In this document: positions 1 to 9,684 of the stretch, piece by piece
Numbering within the stretch: position 1 is the stretch's first letter
How the letters are laid out: the number at the start of each line of letters is the position of its first letter
Assembly (NCBI GenBank): GCA_944990035.1
Contig: CALYLX010000066.1
Location: 310,001-374,000 of the forward strand
DNA: 64,000 nucleotides
Direction: 5' to 3'
DNA from: Clitopilus passeckerianus
Lineage: Eukaryota > Basidiomycota > Agaricomycetes > Agaricales > Entolomataceae
Position numbers and translations under genes: made by a program
Notes under the pieces: model-generated
Databases searched by the model: none
Told to the model about the DNA's origin: nothing
The model's input: only the letters and a program-made list of their open reading frames with translations

Positions 1-1929
1 ATGATATTTTAGTTCATAAGGTCCAGAAGACGTACAAAATTGGCTAGAAGGGAATTCGTCAGTCACAAGATACATGCGTGTAATGAGTGTGCATCCACCT
101 GCGCATGATTTCCAACCAGAAGCAGGAATAGTAAGCTGACTGTATGTTGTTCCTAGTCAGCCCATTGAGGTAAGCCGTCCAAGCTTATACAAACTTACAT
201 ATCATAGCATATGCTGTCTGAAATGGCAGCATAGCGCTGAATGTATGTGTCAGAATACGGCGATTTCAGGTCGAGAGAGGATGTACGTGTCACAGAGGTC
301 GAGGCCTGTTCCGGTATATATCGACATCAAGATGAACACTGAATACCTAGAAGACGGTATGACTGTCTGCGCAAACACAGCGTACAGACAACGTACCAGG
401 CCTTCGGAACGTCACGGTACTGATTCTTGAATACATAATCATATTTGGAGGTGGCGATTAACCAGGGTCCGAAGATGAGGAAGGAAACCAGTTGGACGAA
501 AACAAAGTACTAAGTTCAGAAACAGAAAGGTCAATGATTGTCCTCTTCAGCAAATCGAGTGCTTACCGCTGGGACCAAATAACTCAATAATCTCAATGCT
601 CGATATTCCGTCCCTCCCAGCTCTTCAAGTTGTTCATCGCTCAATGTTCCCGTCCTGAAATCAGAGTTTCTGCCGACAACGAGGCCGTCAAACTTTAGCC
701 ACTTCTCTGACTTCTGCTCTAGGGTTGCAATAGAAGGAATGGTCAAAGTCCTCTTGAGTTTGGTGGCCGTATGCGGTAATATGCGGGAGAGCAGTTTGCG
801 AAAAATCTGGAGTGGCCAGGAAAATCACCGAAGCCACGGTATTTGTTTGTACCATGGTGTACGTGGTGTGAGTAAGATGATTCTTGGGGAGTGGGAGGAG
901 GGTTGACGTTGGATACCATAGTCATTGAGGGTCTTGGATAACGTCTGGCTGCAGCTTTTCGCGCATATTTTTCCATCAATTCGGCGTTCAATGTCGAGCG
1001 ATGAGGCAACCTACCGTCGTCATATGTCAACATCCTCCTTTGCCTCAGCATTGAGGTGGGGCTTGCGAGATCGTTGAAGAAAATGGGCGACCTTCCAGAT
1101 TCGTGATTTTCGCTCTGTGGCGAGGTCATATATTCCGCTTCCTCCGCTATGGTCGGTCGGTCGAAGAACGACACGGATTTAGTCCTTGACTTGATGGAGT
1201 GTACGTCCTGGATGTGCGCGGATTTGTACGACCTTGCGTCGTCTAATGTAGCTCTGGGAGTCGGCCGTTGAATATTTACTGTTGGCCGGCGAGCGGGACG
1301 AGATGGCACTGGTTCATTTGCGAGTCTTCTGTCCTTTGGAGCAGAGATGCGGGAAAGTAGTATTTTGGGAATCTATGCGGGCGCTGGGCAGCAACATATT
1401 CACATCGATTCTTGAAGTATTGCCTGTAGAAACGGGAGTCACTATTCGTATATGACGGCGGAGGATTTCTGGGAAGACGCACTTCTGATGAGCACCATGA
1501 CCCAAGCCACCAGTGTGACATCTCCCTGTTGCTCACATTCAGCACTTTTGCAAAACATCACGAAGGCTAGACAATTACCAAACCCATGAGCAAGTACAAA
1601 ATGGTTTGCTGCCACCCTGTCAATTGTGATAAATTCACGGTCGATAAGCCGGTGTCCGTCATTGCTGAATAGCACAAGAACAGGCAATCCAAGTATGGGA
1701 TGTGGAATTGCCCATTTGACCCATAGAAAATTCCGGAGAAAATCAAAGGAACGAAGACAAAAGCGAGGAGGTGAAGTCGAAAGAAGTTGCTTTCTCTACG
1801 AATGAAGCCCGCTATTCGAGACACGCGGCTTGTGTTCTGGGTGACGACCTCATTGGGGAGATAGACGGCGCCGGTGCTAGGGCTTGTTGAGGTTTGAGCT
1901 GGATATGTATCATCCAGCGCTGTTGACAT
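1..1929 (-). CDS. TRK1: Trk-type high-affinity potassium transporter, 3' end cut by window edge
   Basis: Plasma-membrane K+ uptake protein of the fungal Trk/HKT family. The first exon (downward from ATG 1929) gives a short cytoplasmic N-terminus, then FFRLHLLAFVFVPLIFSGIF and a first pore-loop stretch with MTDTGLSTVNLSQLT. The second transmembrane hairpin (VAWVMVLIRRQYF) follows around 1520-1400, then a long hydrophilic central loop (about 1310-600) ending GGTEYRALRLLSYLV. After further introns the next helix appears (YFVFVQLVSFLIFGPWLI, about 510-455). Next come SVFILMSIYTGTGLDLCDTA (about 330-280) and MLPFQTAYAMI (about 230-200), matching the second pore region and filter glycine of the family. 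Two single-base shifts are needed to keep frame, near 1367-1369 and 814-815; in both, one extra G on the plus strand restores the conserved reading. An earlier in-frame GTG at 2046 is not a plausible start. The remaining pore repeats lie off the left edge. Confidence 0.88.
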
Positions 1930-2162
1930 CGACTTGTACGCGGTTTTCAGTCGTGAACAACGTTGTGGGCCTCCTTGGTTTTGAGAAGAGCAGAAACGAT
2001 CAATAATCGGTCGCAGCCTGGCCAACGCGCTCAAGGCCTGATGCACGTTTTACCTCCGAGACCTATATCTCCAAGGAGGTAATGTAAACAATAATAGGTT
2101 TGGCGAAAAGCAATAACCAAGCCGCTCAATTAAATGGTATAGAATACAGCGTTGTTCAAAAT

Positions 2163-3543
2163 CTACACCGTCCGTCCACCTAAAGCCTTCATGATTTGCT
2201 CATATACAGTGAAGACAATACCGCCGCTCATCTAGTCACACGAGAATTTTCCAGCACAGAATAAAAATTACAGAAATTACACAGACTCACCACCAACCGG
2301 GCCAATCGTGGCGTGGTGCCCGTCCAGAATCTCAAGATTCCTTCCTCCGTGAAGATACGGTATGCACAATGGAACGTGTTCCTGTATTGCGTCCGTGCGT
2401 CGAGGGTTTGCATGCGAGTCTTGATTACGCTATTTCAGTCGAAATGAAACTGTCAACAACGCAATCTCTCGTGGTGGGAGAATAACACAAGACTTACTCC
2501 AGAGGCATCGTAGTGTAAACCGTGACCAATCCCGCAATTCCGCCAATCGCGAATGTAATCGTACTGGGAAGCGTTTGACCAGGCCGTGCAGTTCCCTGAA
2601 CGAACTGTTTGAGCGTGGTATATGTCGTAAACCGTACTGCAGAGTTGGCGCCTTGGCGTAGCATCTGTTATTGGTTATGAGCCCGAGTTGAGATGAATAG
2701 AGGATGAAATACGTACGACGGGAAATAATCCCCTGTAAACACCCCGCAACCCTTCCTGTCGTACGATTGAGACAGTGCCGTGCACCAGGCCACGGTACTG
2801 AGGGTTTGTCCGTTTGGCATCATCTATTAGCTTGGTCCTGGTAGAATAGAATACATGAGGATGACTGATGAGAGCGAGAGGCGTCAGGGAATACCCACTT
2901 GATAGTTTCAGACGGGGTGACGGCAAAGATGGCTTCCATCATGCCTGCGCCGAGGCCAGCTAGCATTGGAATTGACGTCAGAAACATCTTGTATCATAGA
3001 AGTTGGGGTAGTGCTTACCCAGTAGACTGCGACCAGCAGAGACTTTACCCTGACAGCCAGAATGAACATTGCACGAGGCAGGGCATGGGGGAATGGAGAC
3101 ATACCTCCGAATCTGCTAACATGGACTTGAAGTGATCATAGCTGACGAATCGTACACCAGCCTTGAGTGAATTTCCAACGATGAGAGCAGAACATCCAGA
3201 GTAGAGTCCAGTGATGCCCTTGTTTTGGACAGTTTCACGAATGATAGCTATCGGGCCTTGCCTCTGTTCAACCGTCGTAAGTAGGAAGATGTACTCCGAA
3301 GTACGATGAATTAGAACCTTGCCACCAAACTGAGACCGTGTCTTCACAAACTCTGTTGGATATGTGACGAACCTGGGAGTCAATTCAGTTGAATATTTTT
3401 CGGTACAGGGCAGCGACGCACTCACGCCTCTATACCTCCTGCGGTCGCGCCAGCAATCCTATTGCCTTCAGTGCCAATCACGTTCCAATAGATTCAACGA
3501 GTGCTTACAGTGAATGCACGGGATTTTCTTTTACAAAGCCCAT
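2163..3543 (-). CDS. CTP1: Mitochondrial citrate/tricarboxylate carrier
   Basis: Inner-membrane exchanger of citrate for malate or isocitrate, of the mitochondrial carrier (SLC25) family. Three repeats are visible in order: IAGATAGGIEA with YPTEFVKTRSQFGG; then LLAGLGAGMMEAIFAVTPSE with IKTKLIDDAKRTNPQYRGL and GLRGVYRGLFPV; then FAIGGIAGLVTVYTTMPLD followed by MQTLDARTQYRNTF and GTTPRLARLV. The last exon reads MSGGIVFTVYEQIMKALGG. TPSE-IKTKLIDD and the RQEG/YRGL pattern are typical of the citrate carrier rather than other carriers. The start is ATG 3543 (MGFVKENPVHSL) and the stop is at 2163-2165. Many short GT-AG introns interrupt it and the frame is intact. It is divergent from HEM4, with 149 bp between the start codons. 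Confidence 0.93.
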
Positions 3544-3692
3544 TCTAGCGACCTTGCCTGGCTGGTGGACGTGAGGATGATCTAGAAGTCGGACAAGTGG
3601 CCGAGTTTCTTCACGCAGCCATACCATCCCCATTTGGCTGCTTCTTGCTCAACTTTGGCTTCGTCAGTCTGGCTGAAGAACGAACTGCTTCA
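3544..3692. promoter_or_regulatory. Shared divergent promoter, citrate carrier / HEM4
   Basis: 149 bp separate the ATG of the minus-strand citrate carrier and the ATG of plus-strand HEM4, so both 5' UTRs and promoters must share or overlap this stretch. No clear TATA box or named operator was recognised. Inferred from gene positions only. Confidence 0.5.
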
Positions 3693-4626
3693 ATGACAAA
3701 CGTACTACTTTTAAGAGCTCCATCTGGCCCGGACGACAGATACGAGAGAGCTTTCTCTGAAGCCGGATATCACCCTGTATCTATTGCTGTTCTGGAAACA
3801 GTCACGACCAATCTCATAGCGCTCAAAGCCTTACTTGTGGCAGGCCCACAAGACACGAATCTGGACGGCGTTATTTTGACCAGTGCAAGGTCATGCGAGT
3901 CATGGAAGAAGGCCGTCGGTGAACTGATTTCATGCGCCTCTTCACAAGCCTCGGCTGAAGGTAGATAACATGTAAAGCCTTCAAAGCACAGTCTAATCTA
4001 CCTCAGTAGGGAAGACCTGGAAAGAAACACGATTCTACGTGGTTGGAGAAGCCACTGCTTCTGCCTTGCGTAACATCGAAAAGACCTACGGCAACACGCC
4101 ATACACGCCTTCGGTTATCCTGGGAGAATCTTCTGGTACTGGCGAGAAACTTGCGCATTTCATCCTCGCGCAACCGGGACAGCGTCCCAGAAGATTCCTC
4201 TATCTAACGGGAGATAAGAACAAGGATACCGTATCATCAATACTAGGAGAGGCCGGAATTGAACTTGAAAGCTTGAAGGTGTACGAAACGCAAGGCTCGA
4301 ACAGCTTCGAACAGGACGTGAAGGCTTCACTGGTGTTAGCTAAATCAGGTCGGCATTGCCCTGCATTTCGTGTTATATTCTTCTCAATCCTTCCAGATAT
4401 CAAAAGATGGTGGATAATCCACTTTGCGCCTTCTGCCGCCGATTTTGTGACACCCATCCTGAATCGATTGTTGCCTGCAGACAAGTTTGACTTGCGGATC
4501 GCAGCCATTGGACCTGTAACCGCAACTCATCTGGAGAATGTAATCGGCGTACATGTTGACGTCGTATCTTTCAAGCCTACCCACCAGGACCTCCTGAATA
4601 GCATTCAAACGAAGGAGAACGAATGA
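3693..4626 (+). CDS. HEM4: Uroporphyrinogen-III synthase
   Basis: Cyclises hydroxymethylbilane to uroporphyrinogen III, the fourth step of haem synthesis, in the cytosol. Starts MTNVLLLRAPSGPDDRYE at ATG 3693; an upstream in-frame non-ATG extension is ignored. The first half contains LDGVILTSARSCESWKK, the second FYVVGEATASALRNI and RRFLYLTGDKNKDTVSSIL, then the stretch WWIIHFAPSAADFV and IAAIGPVTATHLEN, which match the two lobes of the HemD fold. Intron 1 is 3961-4009 (49 nt). Intron 2 is 4349-4396 (48 nt) and has no stop in frame, so it can be read through; splicing joins AKS to DIKRWW, which matches the family better. Product about 270 residues, a normal length. Confidence 0.9.
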
Positions 4627-5360
4627 ATGAGGTAAGATGCCCGTTGAATGGAAGTTGCCTCACATCTGAATTCATCCGGGATAGGCTTCGGCCGGGCTTA
4701 TCCTACTCTACTCATCCTGTTGATAAATGCTTATCGCAGATATTTTGGTGCAGCGGAGTCAGGCTTCCGATGTCCCAACGCATCATTCGTCGATGGAGAC
4801 CATCGTGTTTCCTCCCCCGAACTATCCCGAGCCCCAGTTGATTTCTGCCTCTCCCAGAAATTTTGCGGAAAGTCAACGATCTTAAACAGCCTGCATTGCC
4901 CGCTGCGTAACGATATGCTCATAGCACCAACGGCTGCCGACCGTGACTCGGTGACGCGTCTTGGTGGGGCTGGAGCGCCAAGGATGGTTGAAATCTGCCT
5001 GTAGCCCGCGGAATTAGATATCTGTGTAGCAATATCTCTTAGGAACTTTGTTCAACGTGTGCTCACGACGCCACAATATGGTCATAACACGAATATCTCG
5101 CAAAATGCGGGGAAATTCTGGGGTTCGGCAAAAGTGCCGATCGCGAATGATCAAGTAATCCCGTCCACGCAGTACACCACTGTATACACACAGCAACAGT
5201 AATAACTGCACATGATGTTCGTTGTTCTGTGCTGACAGCACCATTCTTTTCATTCTTTCCATCAACTTGCCCTTGTGCTGTACCGTGCCAGCAAATCACC
5301 AACTCGCAGCTCTTAAACGCCATTGCGAACTGAGTACACGTCTAACCAGTGTCCACAACC
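4627..5360. other. Intergenic, no gene recognised
   Basis: Holds the HEM4 3' flank and the 5' flank of the next plus-strand gene. Open stretches on both strands have no homolog that I recognise and no convincing splice structure. It may include an untranslated first exon of the downstream gene. Confidence 0.5.
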
Positions 5361-6233
5361 ATGGTATGCCAGCTTCCAGACCCCTATCGAGCACCACCTG
5401 CTCAACAACAACACCAGCCTACACAAGTACAGAAACGACCTGTTGAGCTGTCCCGAAACGGCTCAGACAAGCACTTTGAACATGATCCTAGTAACAGGAG
5501 TATGCATCCCAGGGAGACGTTGAGTCTCAGGCTGGCGTTGGGCAGTATATTGGCACCAGTGTGTAGCTTTCCTTTTCCAGCCTTCGTTGCCGCTGATGTA
5601 CAATGAAAATTTATTCAGAAACGACCATACACGCCCTCATCGCGCTCATCGTCTGGGACGGCTAGTCCTGCCCATCCTGCTTCGTTTAGCAGCTCAAACG
5701 CACACCCTCCGCCGTATACAATGCCCGTGTCAGATACAAACAAATCAGATACTTATCTTCATGTACCCCGAAGTATGCACCATCCCCATACTCCTTCTCG
5801 TTTAGGAATGTCTGTGAGTATCAAATTTTCTCCCCTATTAGTGGCGACGATAGCAGTTCATTAATTCCCTGTCTCCCCAATCTGCTCGGCATTTCAGGCC
5901 CAGGATCCGGCTGATTATCACTCACATCCCCATTCACCGCCTGGCTCATCTGGCTCTTCGGCGATGGTATCTCCTACACTTTCCCCTGTGACAAGCCAAG
6001 GTACACCAGACCACGAGCATCCACCACCTCTCAAGCTTCCTGATGCTGTTCATGACCAAGAGGTCGTGCCAAGGGCACAAAGACCTGGCGTCTATGGAAG
6101 TCATTCGGATCCTGTGGTACCCACGAACGGCACTACTTCTGGGTCTGGGTCTGGCACCCCAAGAGCCAAATTTATTGAGACACTTGGGAGTAAGCGAGCA
6201 TGGGACGCGCTTATTCATGGATCTTTTTCTTGA
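5361..6233 (+). CDS. Low-complexity Ser/Pro/His-rich fungal protein of unknown function
   Basis: Not recognised as a named family. From ATG 5361 (MVCQLPDPYRAPPAQQQ) the frame runs through a Gln-rich start to LALGSILAP. A phase-0 intron (about 5560-5619) leads to an exon beginning KRPYTPSSRSSSG, which runs through a His/Pro-rich stretch to RLGMS. A second phase-0 intron ends before AQDPADYHSHPHSPP. The tail reads AKFIETLGSKRAWDALIHGS and stops at 6233. Composition suggests a largely disordered regulatory or nuclear protein; that is inference. A strong donor-like GTAAGC lies inside the tail, after ETLG, so the true 3' end may instead be spliced to the open stretch at 6376-6567. Confidence 0.5.
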
Positions 6234-6375
6234 CGGGCTGAGTGCCACTTCTACCTTCTGTACTACTATGACTTATCTCCCCTTCTCGTTTGTACCCATA
6301 TTCGTATCAATACGCTGTAACATTAGATCAAGTCATGTCACTATGATGAACACCACCTGGAATGACGTTCCCTAG

Positions 6376-6567
6376 GTCAATGCGGATGTTGTACATAAAT
6401 CGGCCCTGGCAAGATCATTACTTCCTTCAAATGAACATGCGGACCCGGCCGTGTTCCGAGTTCTTGACCAGACGGACCCACCGAAAGCGCGCCCACCTCA
6501 AAACGCGACAATACACCAGACCACTCACGTGGCCGACCATTACGTACACGTGATCCAGGCGCCCTGA
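6376..6567 (+). other. Possible alternative last exon of the upstream gene
   Basis: Follows an AG acceptor at 6374-6375 and stays open from VNADVVHKSALARSLLPSN to a TGA at 6565-6567, with coding-like composition. It would be joined to a donor in the tail of the upstream gene, but the phases do not match directly. An intermediate exon or a different boundary is needed. Confidence 0.3.
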
Positions 6568-6660
6568 TAAAGATGTAAATTTGAAATGAACTGACTCTGA
6601 AAACAACACTGGCTCCATCTCACCCGTCTAGCAGCTGAAGGACGCCATATTTATTGTAAG

Positions 6661-8550
6661 ATGGAGGCTTTTAACACCTATCAGACTCCTTTGTCGAGGT
6701 ATGAGGCCTGAAGTTGGGCGAGGATGTCATCTGATCAAGACTTTCAAGTCGCTACGCGAGCAAAGAGATGGCGCATCTCTTTTCGCCCGCAGTGAGTGCA
6801 TTTCGATCTTCTTAGTTATGAAAATCGAGCCTTAAGCAACATTCTTCTATAGAACAGGTTTTATACATGGAGAACCCTTTGGCTGAACCTCGCGATTGCG
6901 GAGCAGAAGCTGGGCTTGCCCATTTCGGACGAGGCGATCCAGCAGATGAGGTCCAACTTGGTATGCTCGTCGTTGGGGTCTATCATTTGGTAGAACTGCT
7001 TGCTTATAATCTGGGCCAGGATTTAACCCCAGAGCAGTTTGAAGTTGCGGCAATTGAAGAGAAGAAGCGAAGGCATGATGTTATGGCGCATGTCCATACT
7101 TTCGGGACAGTGGCTCCTGCAGCTGCAGGTATTATTCAGTGAGGATGGGATTGCTGTCCTTCTCCATTTTTCCAAACTGATATCTCCGAGTGTAGCTTGG
7201 GCGCAACCTCTTGCTATGTGACCGAGTTAGTTCTGCCTCTATTCGTCCTCCAACATCCGCTTACACTACCTGCAGCAACGCAGACCTGATCTTCCTCCGC
7301 ACCGGTTTATCTTACCTCATTCGCTCCCTCGGGGTTCTGATCTCTCGACTTTCTGCATTTGCATCCCAACAACGTGCTTTGCCTACCCTCGGATTCACCC
7401 ATTTCCAGCCTGCCCAACTCACTACTGTTGGGAAGAGGGCTGCTCTATGGATTCAAGAGTTGCTCTGGGATCTGAGGAATCTTCAGCGCGCCCGTGATGA
7501 CCTGGGATTCCGTGGTGTCAAAGGTACTACCGGTACACAGGCTAGCTTCTTGGCGCTGTTTGATGGAGATCACGAAAAGGTGAATATAATCATTCTCAAC
7601 ATCCCATGCTATAGCTAAACGAAGGTTGGTAGGTTAAAGATCTCGACAAAACGGTTACTGAACTTTCAGGATTCGTCTATGCGTATCCTGTAACTTCGCA
7701 AACCTACTCACGCAAGATTGACATTGATGTCCTTGCACCGCTTGCTTCTCTTGGTGCAACTGCGCACAAAATTGCCACTGATATCAGGCTATTGGCTAAT
7801 CTAAAGGTAATATACCTTGTGAAAACGTAAGCCGGATGGATAGCTAATTGGTTTAACCAGGAAATGGAAGAGCCCTTCGAATCGACTCAAATTGGCTCGT
7901 CCGCCATGGCGTACAAGAGAAACCCAATGCGTTGCGAACGTGTTTGCAGTCTTGCTCGCCACTTGATGGTCCTTCACCAGAATGCGCTGATGACCTCGAG
8001 CGTTCAGTGGTTTGAACGTACTCTTGATGACAGTGCCAACCGAAGAATTACCCTTCCCGAAGCTTTCTTGACCGCCGATATTATCCTCTCAACTCTCCAG
8101 AATGTTTCTGAGGGGCTCGTTATCTATCCCAAAGTCATAGCTCGCAGGATTTCCCAAGAGCTACCCTTCATGGCGACTGAAAATATCATCATGGCCATTG
8201 TCAAGGCCGGAGGGGATCGCCAAGAAGCCCATGAGAAGATTAGAGTAGGTGCATCTCTCCTTCTAGGAGTTCGGAATGCTCATTAGGCACTACAGGTTCT
8301 GTCTCACGAGGCAGCTCACCAAGTCAAGAATGAGGGTTTAGAAAACGATCTTATCGACCGTGTTCGCCAGGATCCTTACTTCGATCCCATCAAGGGTGAT
8401 TTGGACAAGTTGCTTGAACCGTCTTCGTTCATCGGACGGGCACCTGAGCAGGTCGACGAGTTCTTGAAGGAGTGGGTTGAACCCGCTTTAGCCACGGAGG
8501 AGATCCAACAGGCTATTCAGAAGAGTGGGAGGATCGAGTTAGCAGTCTAA
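6661..8550 (+). CDS. ADE13: Adenylosuccinate lyase
   Basis: Cleaves adenylosuccinate to AMP and SAICAR to AICAR in cytosolic purine synthesis, releasing fumarate each time. The first exon, [12 protein letters not shown], is joined by a short intron to [15 protein letters not shown], then [19 protein letters not shown]. Later exons carry the catalytic region [45 protein letters not shown], and the superfamily signature [15 protein letters not shown] (about 7894-7938). The C-terminal part includes [13 protein letters not shown] and [12 protein letters not shown], ending RIELAV at stop 8548-8550. Intron phases join cleanly and no frameshift is seen. Expected length about 480 residues. Confidence 0.95.
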
Positions 8551-9684
8551 GTGAACAACGCCGGGGTGGAATCAAACCGAAAGATCTAAATTAACAAATA
8601 AATCGTGAGGATATCTCTGTATATTATTGACGTTGAACAAGACTTTGCTTCCGTATGAGTTTCGTCGTCGTATACATGTTTTGTAAGATAGGCTTTGCGG
8701 GCCCCACGATGGTGTGATCAAGTGTGGAGCAGAAGTGATAAACTTTATGAGCAAACATTGACGGAAGCAGACCTGGTCCTAATTGCGCCACAGCGTCTGA
8801 AGCGCCAATTGCTTGCCTCGTAAGTACAGTTAATTTTCTGGGTGGGTTTTCCCGCATTGTATGAGAGGCAAGCTGCGGTCAGTCTGAGAGTCACGGGGAG
8901 TTTCGATGAATGGATTATTCTTGTGGTCTGAATCAGCAGGAGTTTGTCGAGACTTAAAGCAACGGAAATACGATGTCCATCAGATTGCTGCCACGCATAT
9001 GCTGTCATGCATCTTTGCTCGATGGTCTATCGACAGGGTGAATTTTGGGTGGAGACTAGCACGTCCTGCCAAGGATCCTTGAGTCTACAGCCAAGGTCTT
9101 AGGGCTTTTTAGGCCGGCCTTGAAGTTCTTGCATAGTGCTTGGCTTTGGCAGCCTATGGCATCTCGATTTGATCAGTATCCTAGAATTGTTCTTCAAGTT
9201 CGCTTTCCAGATGTCAACGGCTTCGCTGGCCGTACTCGGTTGTATTCAGTCAGTATTGATGTCGGTTAGAATGGGAACAAAAATAACTGATCAGGCTAGA
9301 AGAAGGCCGACAGCAAACTTGTGGTTGAGCCACAACCGTCTGGATTGGCGTGAACAGTCGAACAGAGGTATGTCGTTATGTCTAAGCATCTTCAATCTAT
9401 GATATTCGACAAGGCAACTGTCCAAGAAATGCTGAGGATTGGCAGGAAGGCACCATTGGTTCCATTTTGAGATGGTAACTTGATGGGACCACGTGGATGC
9501 TTTTTGGGCCAATCTTCGTTTTACCACGGCTACAAGCCTTGTTGTTTCCAAGTCCCCCTGCTCCTCACCGTCGAAGGCGACCAACTTAACTCACACTCTT
9601 TTTTCTAGCAATCATTACTGTGGTGAAAGATCCACTGTCTCTTGGGGTTAGATTGTAGTATTTAAGGCCAAGGCGCTGGACCGA
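8551..9684. other. Intergenic, 1.1 kb, no gene recognised
   Basis: Short open frames on both strands here lack recognisable domains. The right end is the 5' flank of the Kre6/Skn1-type gene, with a TATTTAAGG box about 25 bp upstream of its ATG as a possible TATA-like element. Confidence 0.5.

Noticed and set aside
2046..2046. Upstream start for the Trk gene at 2046
   Set aside because: The codon is GTG, not ATG, and the added residues have no family match; ATG 1929 is preferred.
4648..5004. 118-codon plus-strand ORF downstream of HEM4
   Set aside because: No domain, no splice partner, and GC-rich composition of equal openness on the other strand.
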